64,000 nt of DNA from Gilichinskyi gelida. Lineage in GTDB: Bacteria > Acidobacteriota > Thermoanaerobaculia > Gp7-AA8. Of the stretch, positions 8,248 through 16,068 are shown piece after piece (the stretch's first letter is position 1; every line of letters starts with the position of its first letter). The notes beneath the pieces were generated by a model that saw nothing but the letters and a program-made list of their open reading frames with translations, searched no databases and was not told the DNA's origin. The translations under genes and the position numbers were made by a program. The DNA lies in the NCBI GenBank assembly GCA_038040385.1, contig JBBPII010000022.1:9374-73373 (forward strand). Reading direction: 5' to 3'.

Positions 8248-8943
8248 CTACGGCTTGGTGATGATGAGGCGCATCGAATCGACGATTCGATCGTCTTGGA
8301 TGAAGACGTCGAGTGTATCGATCTTGCGCTTGCAGATCAGCTCCGAGAGTTTTCTCGGATCGAGATGGATGGTCTTCACGATCGTGGGGGGGAGGGTCAC
8401 GATCCGGGACCTATCCGCGGGAGGCGGCGCCACGCGGTCGAGCGCCGGGTCGGGGACGTCGACGGGGAGGGGACCTGTGCCCGGGGGGCAGCCATTCGGA
8501 TCGACCCAGCCCTGCCAGATGACGTATCCGCCCACGTTGAACGGCGCCTGCCCCACGGTGATCACGTCATTGCAGTCGGCCGCCGATCCGCAAGCGCGCA
8601 TTGTGATCTCGAGGGTGGCAGAACAGATCCCACAGCAGAACACACAGGCGTCGAGCTTGAAACTGTCGCCGAACCAGTGATCGCATTGGGACAAGTCGTC
8701 ATAAGCCACCGGCCTTCCGGTCTGGAGCAGCGCGTCGAGAGCGAGACTGGGATAGACCGGATCGATCCCCGGCGCAAAGGCATCCGCCACGCCGCGTTCA
8801 TACACGATGACCGTCGGACAGCGGCGTTCGACTATCTCAATCGGAACCGGCTTGATGACCCGCGGCGGGGCCGTGGTTTGCGCAATCATGTTTGAAGCGA
8901 TGAGAGCTATACACAGAGACAACGTCACGAATTGTGATTTCAT
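8248..8943 (-). CDS. Secreted cysteine-containing protein of unknown function
   Basis: A 231-residue protein that I do not recognise. ATG 8943 is chosen because it follows a GAGGTGG ribosome site and starts a Sec signal peptide (MKSQFVTLSLCIALIASNMIAQ). The middle has a cysteine cluster (CDHWFGDSF, then DACVFCCGICSATLEI, MRACGSAADCND), typical of a disulfide-bonded exported domain. A central VGGYVIWQGWVDPNGCPPGTGP segment is followed by a proline-rich linker and a compact C-terminal strand-rich part (TIVKTIHLDPRKLSELI). The gene is monocistronic and divergent from the membrane protein at 9103. Confidence 0.6.
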   Translation of the reverse strand: MKSQFVTLSLCIALIASNMIAQTTAPPRVIKPVPIEIVERRCPTVIVYERGVADAFAPGIDPVYPSLALDALLQTGRPVAYDDLSQCDHWFGDSFKLDACVFCCGICSATLEITMRACGSAADCNDVITVGQAPFNVGGYVIWQGWVDPNGCPPGTGPLPVDVPDPALDRVAPPPADRSRIVTLPPTIVKTIHLDPRKLSELICKRKIDTLDVFIQDDRIVDSMRLIITKP

Positions 8944-9102
8944 TTGTTCCACCTCACCCTAGATAGTGAATTGCGTCCCATAAACGTTTCAGGCGGTTTT
9001 TGGAACAACTCACAATTGCGACATCTGTATGGGAGCCCGTCGCACCTGTCGCAGGGCACCCCGAGTTTGACGCGCCCGCGCGGCCGTACGAGAATTGAGT
9101 CC

Positions 9103-9846
9103 ATGAAGGCGAAAATCTCGTTCGCGGATCGAATGGAGGAAGCGCTTCGGATGCACGTCACTGCGGAGCAGGCCGCGGCCGCGGGCGCCTTGCTCCTGGC
9201 GCAGCGCGAGCGTGCCGCAACGCGTTGCGGGCGTAGTTACGTACTGTTCCTGGGCTTCGCCGCCGCCTTCACCATCCTTCAGACGCCCGGCGTCACGACG
9301 ATCACCGTCATGGGGCTGACGTTGTCGCGCGCCCAACCGGTGACGCTGCTGCTGCTTCTATCGGCGGCGTACACGCTCTATCAGTCCGCCTGTGCCGCGG
9401 TGCATGGCCAATTGATCGATGAGGCATTGCGGTCGTATTGGCGCGAGAGAATGGAGCCTTTTTACAAGAAAGATGTGACGCCGCTGTTCCAATTCCCGTC
9501 CGCTTTGAATACCGAGAACGTGATTGCTTTCTCGCTCGACCTGCCGCTGGCGAAATTCTCCCGCGCCTGGGTGTTCACAATGATCGGTGCCCTCAGCCTG
9601 TTACCGGCCGCCTGGTTCATCGGCGTGACCGTCTGGTTGACCTGGAAATCGACATTTCCGATCACGATCGCGATCGTCGCACTGGTGCTCGTCTGGATTC
9701 TCCTGGCACGCTGCATCGTCCTCATGTTTCAGTATCTTCATATTGCGATCTCCGAAGCATTCTCGGAGGGGTTTCGCTCGCTCTGGGGCGACAGACCCGA
9801 GCCGAAATTCGGCGACGAGCCAAATCGCGAGACTTCAGCAGGCTGA
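9103..9846 (+). CDS. Integral membrane protein, four predicted helices
   Basis: A 247-residue protein. ATG 9103 is preferred; the open frame extends upstream to 8944 but would overlap the divergent gene. Hydrophobic segments are visible at about residues 47-67 (VLFLGFAAAFTILQTPGV), 73-95 (SRAQPVTLLLLLSAAYTLYQ), 155-175 (WVFTMIGALSLLPAAWFIGV) and 185-215 (FPITIAIVALVLVWILLARC). The loop between pairs holds a charged amphipathic segment (ALRSYWRERMEPFYKK). The C-terminal tail is acidic and soluble. No family recognised and no operon partner. Confidence 0.55.
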   Translation: MKAKISFADRMEEALRMHVTAEQAAAAGALLLAQRERAATRCGRSYVLFLGFAAAFTILQTPGVTTITVMGLTLSRAQPVTLLLLLSAAYTLYQSACAAVHGQLIDEALRSYWRERMEPFYKKDVTPLFQFPSALNTENVIAFSLDLPLAKFSRAWVFTMIGALSLLPAAWFIGVTVWLTWKSTFPITIAIVALVLVWILLARCIVLMFQYLHIAISEAFSEGFRSLWGDRPEPKFGDEPNRETSAG

Positions 9847-9880
9847 GATCCTTAGCTTCCCTCGGTACCGTGTCTCGTCT

Positions 9881-10702
9881 TTAGTCGCGCGCCACTGGCG
9901 CGATTGAGCGGAAATACCACGCGACGGCGACGAGAATCACCGCGAAGCCGGCGCCGAACTCGTACGTGATGTAGCGCGAGCTAACGGTGTCGCGGGTCAG
10001 GCTTTCGAAGGTCTCTTGAAATGCGGAGCTCGTGGCGTGCATCAGTGCGGCGGGCCACACGCTGCTCGAGGTGATGCGCAGCCAGGTGTAGACAAACGAG
10101 ATCGCGGTGACGGCGACCGTCATGCAGGCCAGCGCGTAGGCGATCGGGAGGCCGGGGCGGTAGCGCGGCAAGAGCACGATCAGAAGGGGGTAGTGCCACA
10201 CCGACCAGATCGCGCCGCGAATGAGGCTGGCGCGGGTGAAGGTGGTCACGCTCATCAATCGATGCGTGAGCAGGCCGCTCCAGCCGATCTCTTCGCCGAG
10301 GGTGTTCAGGATGCCGAACGGCGCGGTGACGAGCATCAGAAGCGCAAGCGCCACGATCCCCGCGGCGCCGGGCGGGAGGTGGTAGGTCGACTGCAATGAC
10401 GCCAGGCGCGCGGCGTTGAACGGGCCGATGCCGAGGGCCCAGGTGAAGGCGTAGGTCGGGACGCAGAAGAGCACGGGCACGAGATAAGCGACGGCGTAGT
10501 GCCGCGGCTTGCCGAGGCGGCTGAAGCCGAGCTCGTGGACGCGGCGGTGCACGATGAGCGTCGTCGCCAGCGCTGCGAGTCCCGGCGCCCACATGAACGC
10601 GGCGCTCAACAGCGGATGCCACGGGCGGGTGAAGACCCAAACATAGAACGGCGCGCTGAACACAGCGACCAAAATCAGGAAGATTCGGATCTCCCGAGTC
10701 AC
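9881..10702 (-). CDS. CPBP-family intramembrane protease homolog
   Basis: A 273-residue polytopic membrane protein of the CAAX-protease/bacteriocin-processing (CPBP, Abi) family. Motif 1 is GEEIGWSG at residues 136-143; the family consensus is EExxxR, but the arginine position (142) is serine. Motif 2 is IRGAIWSVWHYPLL with H170, and a later HATSSAF supplies a third candidate metal ligand. Members cleave within membranes or act as scaffolds. The start is GTG 10702, which overlaps the methyltransferase stop in GTGA, so the two are translationally coupled. Confidence 0.82.
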   Translation of the reverse strand: MTREIRIFLILVAVFSAPFYVWVFTRPWHPLLSAAFMWAPGLAALATTLIVHRRVHELGFSRLGKPRHYAVAYLVPVLFCVPTYAFTWALGIGPFNAARLASLQSTYHLPPGAAGIVALALLMLVTAPFGILNTLGEEIGWSGLLTHRLMSVTTFTRASLIRGAIWSVWHYPLLIVLLPRYRPGLPIAYALACMTVAVTAISFVYTWLRITSSSVWPAALMHATSSAFQETFESLTRDTVSSRYITYEFGAGFAVILVAVAWYFRSIAPVARD

Positions 10703-11466
10703 TTCCAGCCCCACGCCTGCACCAGGGCGAAGGTCAGGACGCCGGTGTCGGGCTTGGAGACGATGTTGTCGACGGTGGCCATCAGCGCGTCGAGCTCCTC
10801 CTCGCCGACGAGGTTCGCGGCGACGATGCGCTCGCGCATCGTTTCGGCGAATTGCAGCGGCAGGCGCATGTACGGATGCCCGTTGGTCAGCGCGCGGACC
10901 GCGGCGCGCATGGCCACGTTCTGCAGCCCGGCGCGCGCCAGCATGCGGTAGATCCGCTGTCCGGCGTTGAAGTCGCCGCCGTCGCGGCGGAACGAATCGA
11001 GGATCACCGACTTCAGCTCCTCGAACGCCGGATGCGGCGGGGTGGTGTTCCAGCTCGAGCCGTCGGGCTCCTCGACCACCAGCACGCCGCCGGGGCGCAG
11101 CAGCGCGAGCGCGCGCGCCAGCAGTTCGTCGTCGCGGCCCAGCGGCGCGAACATGAAGCGGAGGTGGACGAGGTCGTAGACTTCGCCGGGAAAGTCGTCG
11201 GAGAAGATGTCGGCCTGCTTGATCCGGACGTTGGTCAGCCCGTTGTCGCTGACGAACTGCTCGGCGGCCTTGATCGACGCCGCGTCGGCATCGACGCCCA
11301 AGACCCGCCCCCCCTCCCCCACCCGCTCGCTGAGCGGGCGCAGCACACCCATCACCCCGCAGCCGACGTCGATGCACTCCCACCCCGGCTTGACGGGGAT
11401 CTGGTCGAAGAGCGCGGCCGCATCCTCCTCCCACACCTGGGCTTGCAGACGCAGTATCGGATTCAC
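10699..11466 (-). CDS. Class I SAM-dependent methyltransferase
   Basis: A 255-residue cytoplasmic methyltransferase of the UbiE/Methyltransf_25 type. Motif I is CIDVGCGVMG (residues ~31-40), the ribose-binding acidic residue lies in GRVLGVDAD, and motif post-I (VRIKQADIFSDDFP) and motif III-like LLRPGGVLVVEEPDG are all present. The C-terminal half varies and would bind the substrate, which I cannot name. The start is GTG at 11466. The gene overlaps the CPBP membrane protein gene by four bases, so modification of a membrane-associated substrate is conceivable but unproven. Confidence 0.85.
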   Translation of the reverse strand: MNPILRLQAQVWEEDAAALFDQIPVKPGWECIDVGCGVMGVLRPLSERVGEGGRVLGVDADAASIKAAEQFVSDNGLTNVRIKQADIFSDDFPGEVYDLVHLRFMFAPLGRDDELLARALALLRPGGVLVVEEPDGSSWNTTPPHPAFEELKSVILDSFRRDGGDFNAGQRIYRMLARAGLQNVAMRAAVRALTNGHPYMRLPLQFAETMRERIVAANLVGEEELDALMATVDNIVSKPDTGVLTFALVQAWGWK

Positions 11467-11522
11467 GGTGGCGGGATTGTAAGCCGTAACTTTTCCGCCC
11501 TTCCGTGGTTTATAACTCCCGG

Positions 11523-12038
11523 ATGGCGGACGAACGGGTTCAGATCGAGGCGGCGCAGAAGGATCCCAGCCGGTTCGCCGAGTTGTACGAGGAGCACTTC
11601 GAGCGGGTCTACGCGTACGTGATGCGGCGGGTCTGCGACCGCAGCGAAGCGCAGGACATCACCTCGGATGTCTTCCAGCAGGCGCTGGCGAACCTGAAGC
11701 GCTTCGAGTGGCGCGGCGCTCCGTTCGCCGCGTGGCTGTACCGCATCGCGGCGAACGCGGTCGCTGATCACTTTCAGCGGGCGTCGCGGCAGTCGCCGGC
11801 GGAACCGCCGGAGGGGACATCCAACGATGAGAACTACGAGGATGTGGAGCGCCGCGCGACGCTCTTCCGCTCCGTCGGCCGGCTGCCGGCCGACCAGCGC
11901 CGGGTCATCGTCATGCGCTTCGCCGAGGAGAAGAGCATCCGTGAGATCGCGGCGGAGATCGGGCGGAGCGAGGGAGCGATCAAACAACTTCAATGGAGAG
12001 GCCTGCAGTCGCTGCGGGCGCAGATGATCCATGGCTGA
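11523..12038 (+). CDS. ECF-type RNA polymerase sigma factor
   Basis: A 171-residue sigma-70 factor with only regions 2 and 4. Region 2 is at ~18-85 (FAELYEEHFERVYAYVMRRV, DITSDVFQQAL, FAAWLYRIAANAVADHF); region 4 at ~115-165 is a clear helix-turn-helix (LPADQRRVIVMRFAEEKSIR, EIAAEIGRSEGAIKQL). ATG 11523 is preferred to the GTG at 11505. No zinc-finger anti-sigma gene follows; instead the next gene, a double VOC protein, starts 8 bases inside this one. Confidence 0.9.
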   Translation: MADERVQIEAAQKDPSRFAELYEEHFERVYAYVMRRVCDRSEAQDITSDVFQQALANLKRFEWRGAPFAAWLYRIAANAVADHFQRASRQSPAEPPEGTSNDENYEDVERRATLFRSVGRLPADQRRVIVMRFAEEKSIREIAAEIGRSEGAIKQLQWRGLQSLRAQMIHG

Positions 12039-12978
12039 GCAGAACGTGATCGAACGGCTCGACGAGATCGTGGACGCGGCCATTGCAGGACGGGTTGGAG
12101 CACCCGTCCCACATGAGCTGGCGATGCTCGCCGTCTTGGCGACGGATCTTCGCGGGCTGCCCGATCCGCAATTCAAACAGGAGCTTCGAAGGAGGATTCT
12201 TCCGATGACCACCACCGATGCCGTACGCACCCCGCCCGGACTCCACACCGTCACGCCGTATCTCGTCGTCGACGGAGCGGCGAAGTTGATCGCGTTCCTC
12301 GAGCAGGCCTTCGGCGGCGTCGAACAGGCGCGCGTTCCGCGGCCGGAGAATGCCGCCGCGATCATGCATGCCGAGGTGCTGATCGGCGACTCGATCATCG
12401 AACTGGCGGATGCGAACGCCGAGTACTCCGATCGCCGCTTCGAGCTGCATCTTTACGTCGACGACGCGGACGCCACGTACGCCCGCGCCATCGCTGCCGG
12501 CGCGCGCTCGCTGCACGAGCCGGTGGACCAGCCGTACGGCGACCGCGAGGGAGGCGTGGCCGATCCGTTCGGCAACTACTGGTACATCGCCACGCACGGG
12601 AAGGAGGTCCGGCCGGAGGGATTCCACACCGTGACTCCCTTCTTCCACGCGCACGGCGCGCCGGCGTTCATCGACTTCCTGAAGGAGACCTTCGACGCGC
12701 GGGAAGCGAGCCGCTTCACATCGGACGAGGGCACGATCCTGCACGCGGTGGCCTTCATCGGCGACTCGGCGCTGGAGATCGGCGAGGCGCACGGCGAGTG
12801 GCAGCCGATGCCGGCGGCCATGCACGTCTTCGTCGACGATGCGGACCGGGTGTACCAGCGCGCGCTGCGCGCCGGCGCGCAGTCGATCTTCGCCCCGCGC
12901 GACGAGCCCTACGGGCAGCGCGTCGGCGGCGTGCTCGATCGGGACGGGAATCGGTGGTACATGGCGACGGTGCTGTGA
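12031..12978 (+). CDS. Double VOC-domain protein coupled to an ECF sigma factor
   Basis: A 315-residue protein with two glyoxalase/bleomycin-resistance (VOC, PhnB-like) domains at ~70-180 and ~195-312. Each has the pattern YLVVDGAAKLIAFLEQAF, then HAEVLIGDS, then DPFGNYWYIAT. VOC domains bind metals and small molecules in isomerases, dioxygenases or antibiotic-sequestering proteins. Residues 1-60 are a separate helical segment ending LRGLPDPQFKQELRRRIL, a motif I associate with proteins encoded beside ECF sigma factors. The ATG lies 8 bases inside the sigma gene. A palindromic repeat (12088-12109) encodes residues 20-27. An internal ATG at 12205 could give the VOC part alone. Confidence 0.82.
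   Translation: MAEQNVIERLDEIVDAAIAGRVGAPVPHELAMLAVLATDLRGLPDPQFKQELRRRILPMTTTDAVRTPPGLHTVTPYLVVDGAAKLIAFLEQAFGGVEQARVPRPENAAAIMHAEVLIGDSIIELADANAEYSDRRFELHLYVDDADATYARAIAAGARSLHEPVDQPYGDREGGVADPFGNYWYIATHGKEVRPEGFHTVTPFFHAHGAPAFIDFLKETFDAREASRFTSDEGTILHAVAFIGDSALEIGEAHGEWQPMPAAMHVFVDDADRVYQRALRAGAQSIFAPRDEPYGQRVGGVLDRDGNRWYMATVL
12088..12109. repeat. GGACGGGT...ACCCGTCC palindrome inside a gene (type B)
   Basis: An 8-bp perfect stem (GGACGGGT/ACCCGTCC) with a 6-base loop, followed by CACATG. The same arms and CCCACAT flank occur in the intergenic element at 35397-35452, so this is a repeat-derived hairpin within the VOC gene's N-terminal coding region, read in frame as GRVGAPVP. Confidence 0.65.
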
Positions 12979-12992
12979 GTTGGGTTGTCAAC

Positions 12993-13442
12993 TCACTCAC
13001 ACGCCTCTTTGATGATCGCCGCGCGCATCCTCAGAAGGCGCTCCAGATAGCCCCGCAGCACGAGCGCCTCGGCGATGCGGCCGAGGATGCCGAGCGGGGC
13101 GGAGAAGGCGAGCGTGTCGGTCATCTTCGTGCCGGCGCCGTCGGATTCGAAGTGATGGTCGTGGACGAACGACTTGAACGCGCCGCGCTGCATGGCGTCC
13201 TGGAAATAGCGCGGGCGGTCGAAGGCGGTGATGCGGGAGGTGAAGTGCTGCGTGACGCCGAAGTGCCGCGCGCGCCAGGTCACTTCTTCGCCGAGCTCGA
13301 TCAGCCCGCTGGTGCGGCCGCCGACCGCGCGCTCGTTCGTGTGGGCGACGGACTTGACGTGCAGGTCGAGATCGCGCGCGGCGTCGAAGCAGCGCTCGGG
13401 CGGCGCGGCGATCCAGGTTTCGATGGTGATCGTCGCCGTCAC
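12993..13442 (-). CDS. SRPBCC-family ligand-binding protein
   Basis: A 149-residue START-like/polyketide-cyclase-2 helix-grip protein. GTG 13442 is chosen because an AAGAG site lies 7 bases upstream; a TTG at 13448 is the alternative. The N-terminus ITIETWIAAPPERCFDAARD is the typical first strand and helix. SGLIELGEEVTWRARHFGV, RITAFDRPRYFQDAM, and FVHDHHFESDGAGTKMTDTL follow the fold's antiparallel sheet, and the final amphipathic helix (YLERLLRMRAAIIKEA) closes the cavity. It probably binds a hydrophobic small molecule. It is divergent from the secreted protein at 13466 across only 23 bp. Confidence 0.82.
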   Translation of the reverse strand: MTATITIETWIAAPPERCFDAARDLDLHVKSVAHTNERAVGGRTSGLIELGEEVTWRARHFGVTQHFTSRITAFDRPRYFQDAMQRGAFKSFVHDHHFESDGAGTKMTDTLAFSAPLGILGRIAEALVLRGYLERLLRMRAAIIKEACE

Positions 13443-13465
13443 GGACAAGCTCTTATCATGACGGC

Positions 13466-14215
13466 ATGCGCGCCTTCGTGCTTCTCGCCCTCATCACGTC
13501 CACCGCCATTGCCGCCGATTTCGAACAGGTCCTGGTGCCGTTCGACACCATGACCGTGCCGGGTGTCGGCACCGTCTGGTCCGCCGAGCTTCACGTGCGC
13601 AACGACGGCGACACGCCGGTGAACCTCTTTCCGGATAAGTGCGTCTACATCGGCTTGGTGTTTCCCTGTGCGGTCCTCATCGACGTTCCCGCGCGAGCCA
13701 CCGTGCTTCTGGACTTGTTCGACGACCGATTCGCGAACGTGCCAAACGGCCTTTTCGTGTACGTCCCGACGACGAGGATCGACGACGTTTCGTTCAGCCT
13801 CCGCATTCGCGCCTCCTCCAGCCCGATCGGAACGGAGATCCCCGTGGTCCGCCTTCGGAACTACCGCACCGGTCGAACGACGCTGCTCGATGTTCCCCTC
13901 GGCACGGACAGCCGCGCGGCGCTGCGCGTCTACTCTGCCGATCCCCAAATGCACACTTTCATCGTCCGCGTGTTTCGCGAGCCGGGCGGCGAGTTGATCC
14001 TGCAGGAGTCGTTCTTTTTCTCGCATCCGACCGACCCCACATACCCGACGGCGGGGCCGCTGATGTTCGACGTCAGCTCGGCGCTCTCCAACGCGTCGCT
14101 GCAGAAGCCGGGGCGCGTGCGGGTCACTATCGAGGCGCCGGACCAGCGCTATTGGCCTTTGCTGACGATGACCGACAACGCCATGCACCACGTCACGGCC
14201 ATCACGCCGCAATAG
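13466..14215 (+). CDS. Secreted protein of unknown function
   Basis: A 249-residue protein with a short Sec signal peptide (MRAFVLLALITSTAIAA). The mature part is strand rich with no catalytic motif: VPFDTMTVPGVGTVWSAEL, HVRNDGDTPVNLFPDKC, IDVPARATVLLDLFD, then VRVFREPGGELILQESFFF. It reads like an immunoglobulin-like exported protein. Two cysteines near residues ~58 and ~67 could form a disulfide. I do not recognise a named family. It is followed closely by the convergent lipoprotein gene. Confidence 0.6.
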   Translation: MRAFVLLALITSTAIAADFEQVLVPFDTMTVPGVGTVWSAELHVRNDGDTPVNLFPDKCVYIGLVFPCAVLIDVPARATVLLDLFDDRFANVPNGLFVYVPTTRIDDVSFSLRIRASSSPIGTEIPVVRLRNYRTGRTTLLDVPLGTDSRAALRVYSADPQMHTFIVRVFREPGGELILQESFFFSHPTDPTYPTAGPLMFDVSSALSNASLQKPGRVRVTIEAPDQRYWPLLTMTDNAMHHVTAITPQ

Positions 14216-14218
14216 CCG

Positions 14219-14560
14219 CTACTCGCCCGACACCGAGTACGAGCAGACGCCCTCGCGGCCGGCGCAGACGAAGTTCAGCCAATCGCCGGTGCGGACGATG
14301 AGGCGGATGGTCTGTGTCGTCTTGTCGGGGACGGGATAGCGCTTGAGCACTTTTCCGTCGGGATCGACGAGCTGCAACTCGGAGTCGAGGCCGGCGCATT
14401 CGTCGGTGGCCTTGACGACGACTTTCTCGTCGACCTTGTCGCCATTGGAAAAGACCAGCGCCGTCTCGCCGCACCCGACTTCCATGCGCGCGAAGATGCC
14501 GGAGGTCACGTCGGCGCAGGCGCAAAGCAAGGCGATAAGCAGAACGGCGGCTCTTCTCAC
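14219..14560 (-). CDS. Small lipoprotein
   Basis: A 113-residue protein. GTG 14560 is chosen because it begins a lipoprotein signal (MRRAAVLLIALLCACADV) with a plausible lipobox cysteine in LLCAC. The mature domain contains EVGCGETALVFSNGDKVDEK, a DECAGLDSELQLVDPDGKVL strand pair, and FVCAGREGVCSYSVSGE at the C-terminus, so several cysteines could form disulfides. The fold looks like a small beta-sandwich. No family is recognised. Confidence 0.6.
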   Translation of the reverse strand: MRRAAVLLIALLCACADVTSGIFARMEVGCGETALVFSNGDKVDEKVVVKATDECAGLDSELQLVDPDGKVLKRYPVPDKTTQTIRLIVRTGDWLNFVCAGREGVCSYSVSGE

Positions 14561-14580
14561 GGCGCTACGATACACGGTCC

Positions 14581-14886
14581 CTACTTCTTGAACGTCCGGA
14601 TGTGCACCACAACCTGCTTGATGTCGCCGGGGCCGAGGCTGCTTTTGTAGCCGGGCATCTTCCCTTTTCCGTCGGCGACGGTTTTGGACAGCGCGGCGTC
14701 GGTCTGCTTCTGCACCTCGCGCGAGCCGAGGTCGCGGGCCTTCATGGACTTGCCGACCGGCGTCTGGCCCTTGCCGTCGGGGCCGTGGCACATGGCGCAC
14801 TTCGACTTGAAGGTCGCGGCGCCGTCGGCGAGAGCGGCGCCGGCGAGGAGAGTGACCACGGCAAGAACGGACAGATTCTTCATCAT
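14581..14886 (-). CDS. Small exported c-type cytochrome
   Basis: A 101-residue protein with a Sec signal (MMKNLSVLAVVTLLAGAALA) and a single haem-binding motif CAMCH, followed by GPDGKGQTPVGKSM. An M-containing GKMPGYKSSLGPGDIKQVV segment near the C-terminus supplies the likely sixth ligand. This is a class I cytochrome c, a periplasmic electron carrier. ATG 14886 lies 6 bases behind AGGAAG, and it overlaps the rhodanese stop by one base (TGATG), so the two proteins are probably made together. Confidence 0.88.
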   Translation of the reverse strand: MMKNLSVLAVVTLLAGAALADGAATFKSKCAMCHGPDGKGQTPVGKSMKARDLGSREVQKQTDAALSKTVADGKGKMPGYKSSLGPGDIKQVVVHIRTFKK

Positions 14887-15353
14887 CAACTTCTTCCTGT
14901 GGCGACCGGATATCCGAGGCGCGTCCATTCCTGCAGACCGCCGGCCAACGCGCGCGCGCCGCGGACGCCGGCGTGCTCGAGAATCAGCACCGTCTCCGCC
15001 GCGGCCTCGTCGTGCGGACAGGTGCAGTACGCCACGATCGGCTTACCCTTCGGCAGGAACTGCACCTCCCCCTCGACGCGCGAGAGCGGAATCTGCAGGG
15101 AGCCGGGGATGTGCGACGCGAGATACGACTCGGCGTCGCGGACGTCGAGCAGCGTGACGTTGTTCGCGTCGAAGAGCGCCTTCAGCTCCGCTTGTTTGAT
15201 GCGCGGGGCGTCGGCCATGGCGGCCGGCGTGGACGCCGCCGGAGTTTCCGCGACGGGCGGCGGGGCAGGGTTCTTGCCGGAGCGGACGACGGCGAACGCC
15301 ACCAAGGCGACGACCGCGATGGCCGCAACGGCAAATAGTACGTTTCGTCTCAT
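14886..15353 (-). CDS. Membrane-anchored rhodanese-like protein
   Basis: A 155-residue protein: one N-terminal hydrophobic helix (VLFAVAAIAVVALVAFAVV), an alanine/proline-rich linker to ~residue 48, and a rhodanese domain. The domain has LLDVRDAESYLASHIPGSL and the active-site loop YCTCPHDEAA, whose first cysteine is the catalytic persulfide carrier; the loop then differs from plain thiosulfate sulfurtransferases. GARALAGGLQEW is the conserved final helix. ATG 15353 is chosen as the residue before the membrane helix. It is coupled to a downstream cytochrome c gene. Confidence 0.85.
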   Translation of the reverse strand: MRRNVLFAVAAIAVVALVAFAVVRSGKNPAPPPVAETPAASTPAAMADAPRIKQAELKALFDANNVTLLDVRDAESYLASHIPGSLQIPLSRVEGEVQFLPKGKPIVAYCTCPHDEAAAETVLILEHAGVRGARALAGGLQEWTRLGYPVATGRS

Positions 15354-15385
15354 TTGCAAAATCGTCTTGACCGCGACGAAGGATA

Positions 15386-15865
15386 TCAGCGTCCGGCGCC
15401 CGTCGATTCCAGCTCCAGCTTCGCTCTCTTGATGTCGAGCAGCGGCGCGAGCTCGTAGACGTTGCGGTAGCCGTAGCTGAAGAGCGCGATGTACGTGGAG
15501 AGGTTCAGCGACGCGCGCGCTGCCTTGGTGGGGAACGGCCCTTCCGCGTTCTCGAAGTTGTTGTTGCAGTAGATGAGGATGCGCGTCGACTGGTCGGGGA
15601 TCGTGGCGCGCAGGCTCTCCACGGCGATGTCGGGGAAGCTGAGGTTGACCGCTCCCTTGACGTGCAGCTCGTCGAACTTCTCGCGGCTCCGCGCGTCGAG
15701 GATGATCGTCCGCGGCTCGCCCGCCATGCGGATGAAGTCGTCCTCCGACACGCGGTGCGTTTTGCGGTGCTGCGCCGCCTCGGCCGCCACGCGCAGGTAG
15801 CCATTCATGTCGATGGCGGGGTTGTCGGGAACGGCGAGAAGAACGGCCAGGATCAGGTACGTCAT
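15386..15865 (-). CDS. Exported rhodanese-domain protein
   Basis: A 159-residue protein. ATG 15865 begins a signal peptide (MTYLILAVLLAVPDNPA). The rhodanese core is IILDARSREKFDELHVKGA, NLSFPDIAVESL, then ILIYCNNNFENAEG, where C is the predicted active cysteine in an unusual CNNNFEN loop. The loop length resembles phosphatase-like rhodaneses, so sulfur transfer is not certain. It lies 32 bp upstream of a second rhodanese gene and, with the cytochrome, forms a three-gene minus-strand unit for envelope redox or sulfur chemistry (inferred). Confidence 0.82.
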   Translation of the reverse strand: MTYLILAVLLAVPDNPAIDMNGYLRVAAEAAQHRKTHRVSEDDFIRMAGEPRTIILDARSREKFDELHVKGAVNLSFPDIAVESLRATIPDQSTRILIYCNNNFENAEGPFPTKAARASLNLSTYIALFSYGYRNVYELAPLLDIKRAKLELESTGAGR

Positions 15866-15900
15866 GAGTATTTGACGAGCGCCGCCCACCCGCGGTTCCT

Positions 15901-16000
15901 AGGAACGCCGCCGTCCCGGCGGCTGGACCGGCGGCGTCCCGCCGCCGCCCGCGCAGGCGGGACGCCTGCGGGCCAGCCGGCGAGGACGCCGGCGCTCCTA
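15901..16000. repeat. Intergenic palindromic element, inverted copy of type A
   Basis: Starts AGGAACGCCGCCGTCCCGGC and ends GACGCCGGCGCTCCT. It is the reverse complement of 1260-1360 with only a handful of mismatches over ~100 bp. Short hairpins cover its whole length. It sits between the divergent rhodanese and lipoprotein genes and would fold into a strong cruciform. Confidence 0.82.
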
Positions 16001-16068
16001 CCAAAGGCCTTCTCGAGCTTCACGCCCACCGGGGGCACGGACGACACCAGGTGATATCGTCGCCGCAA

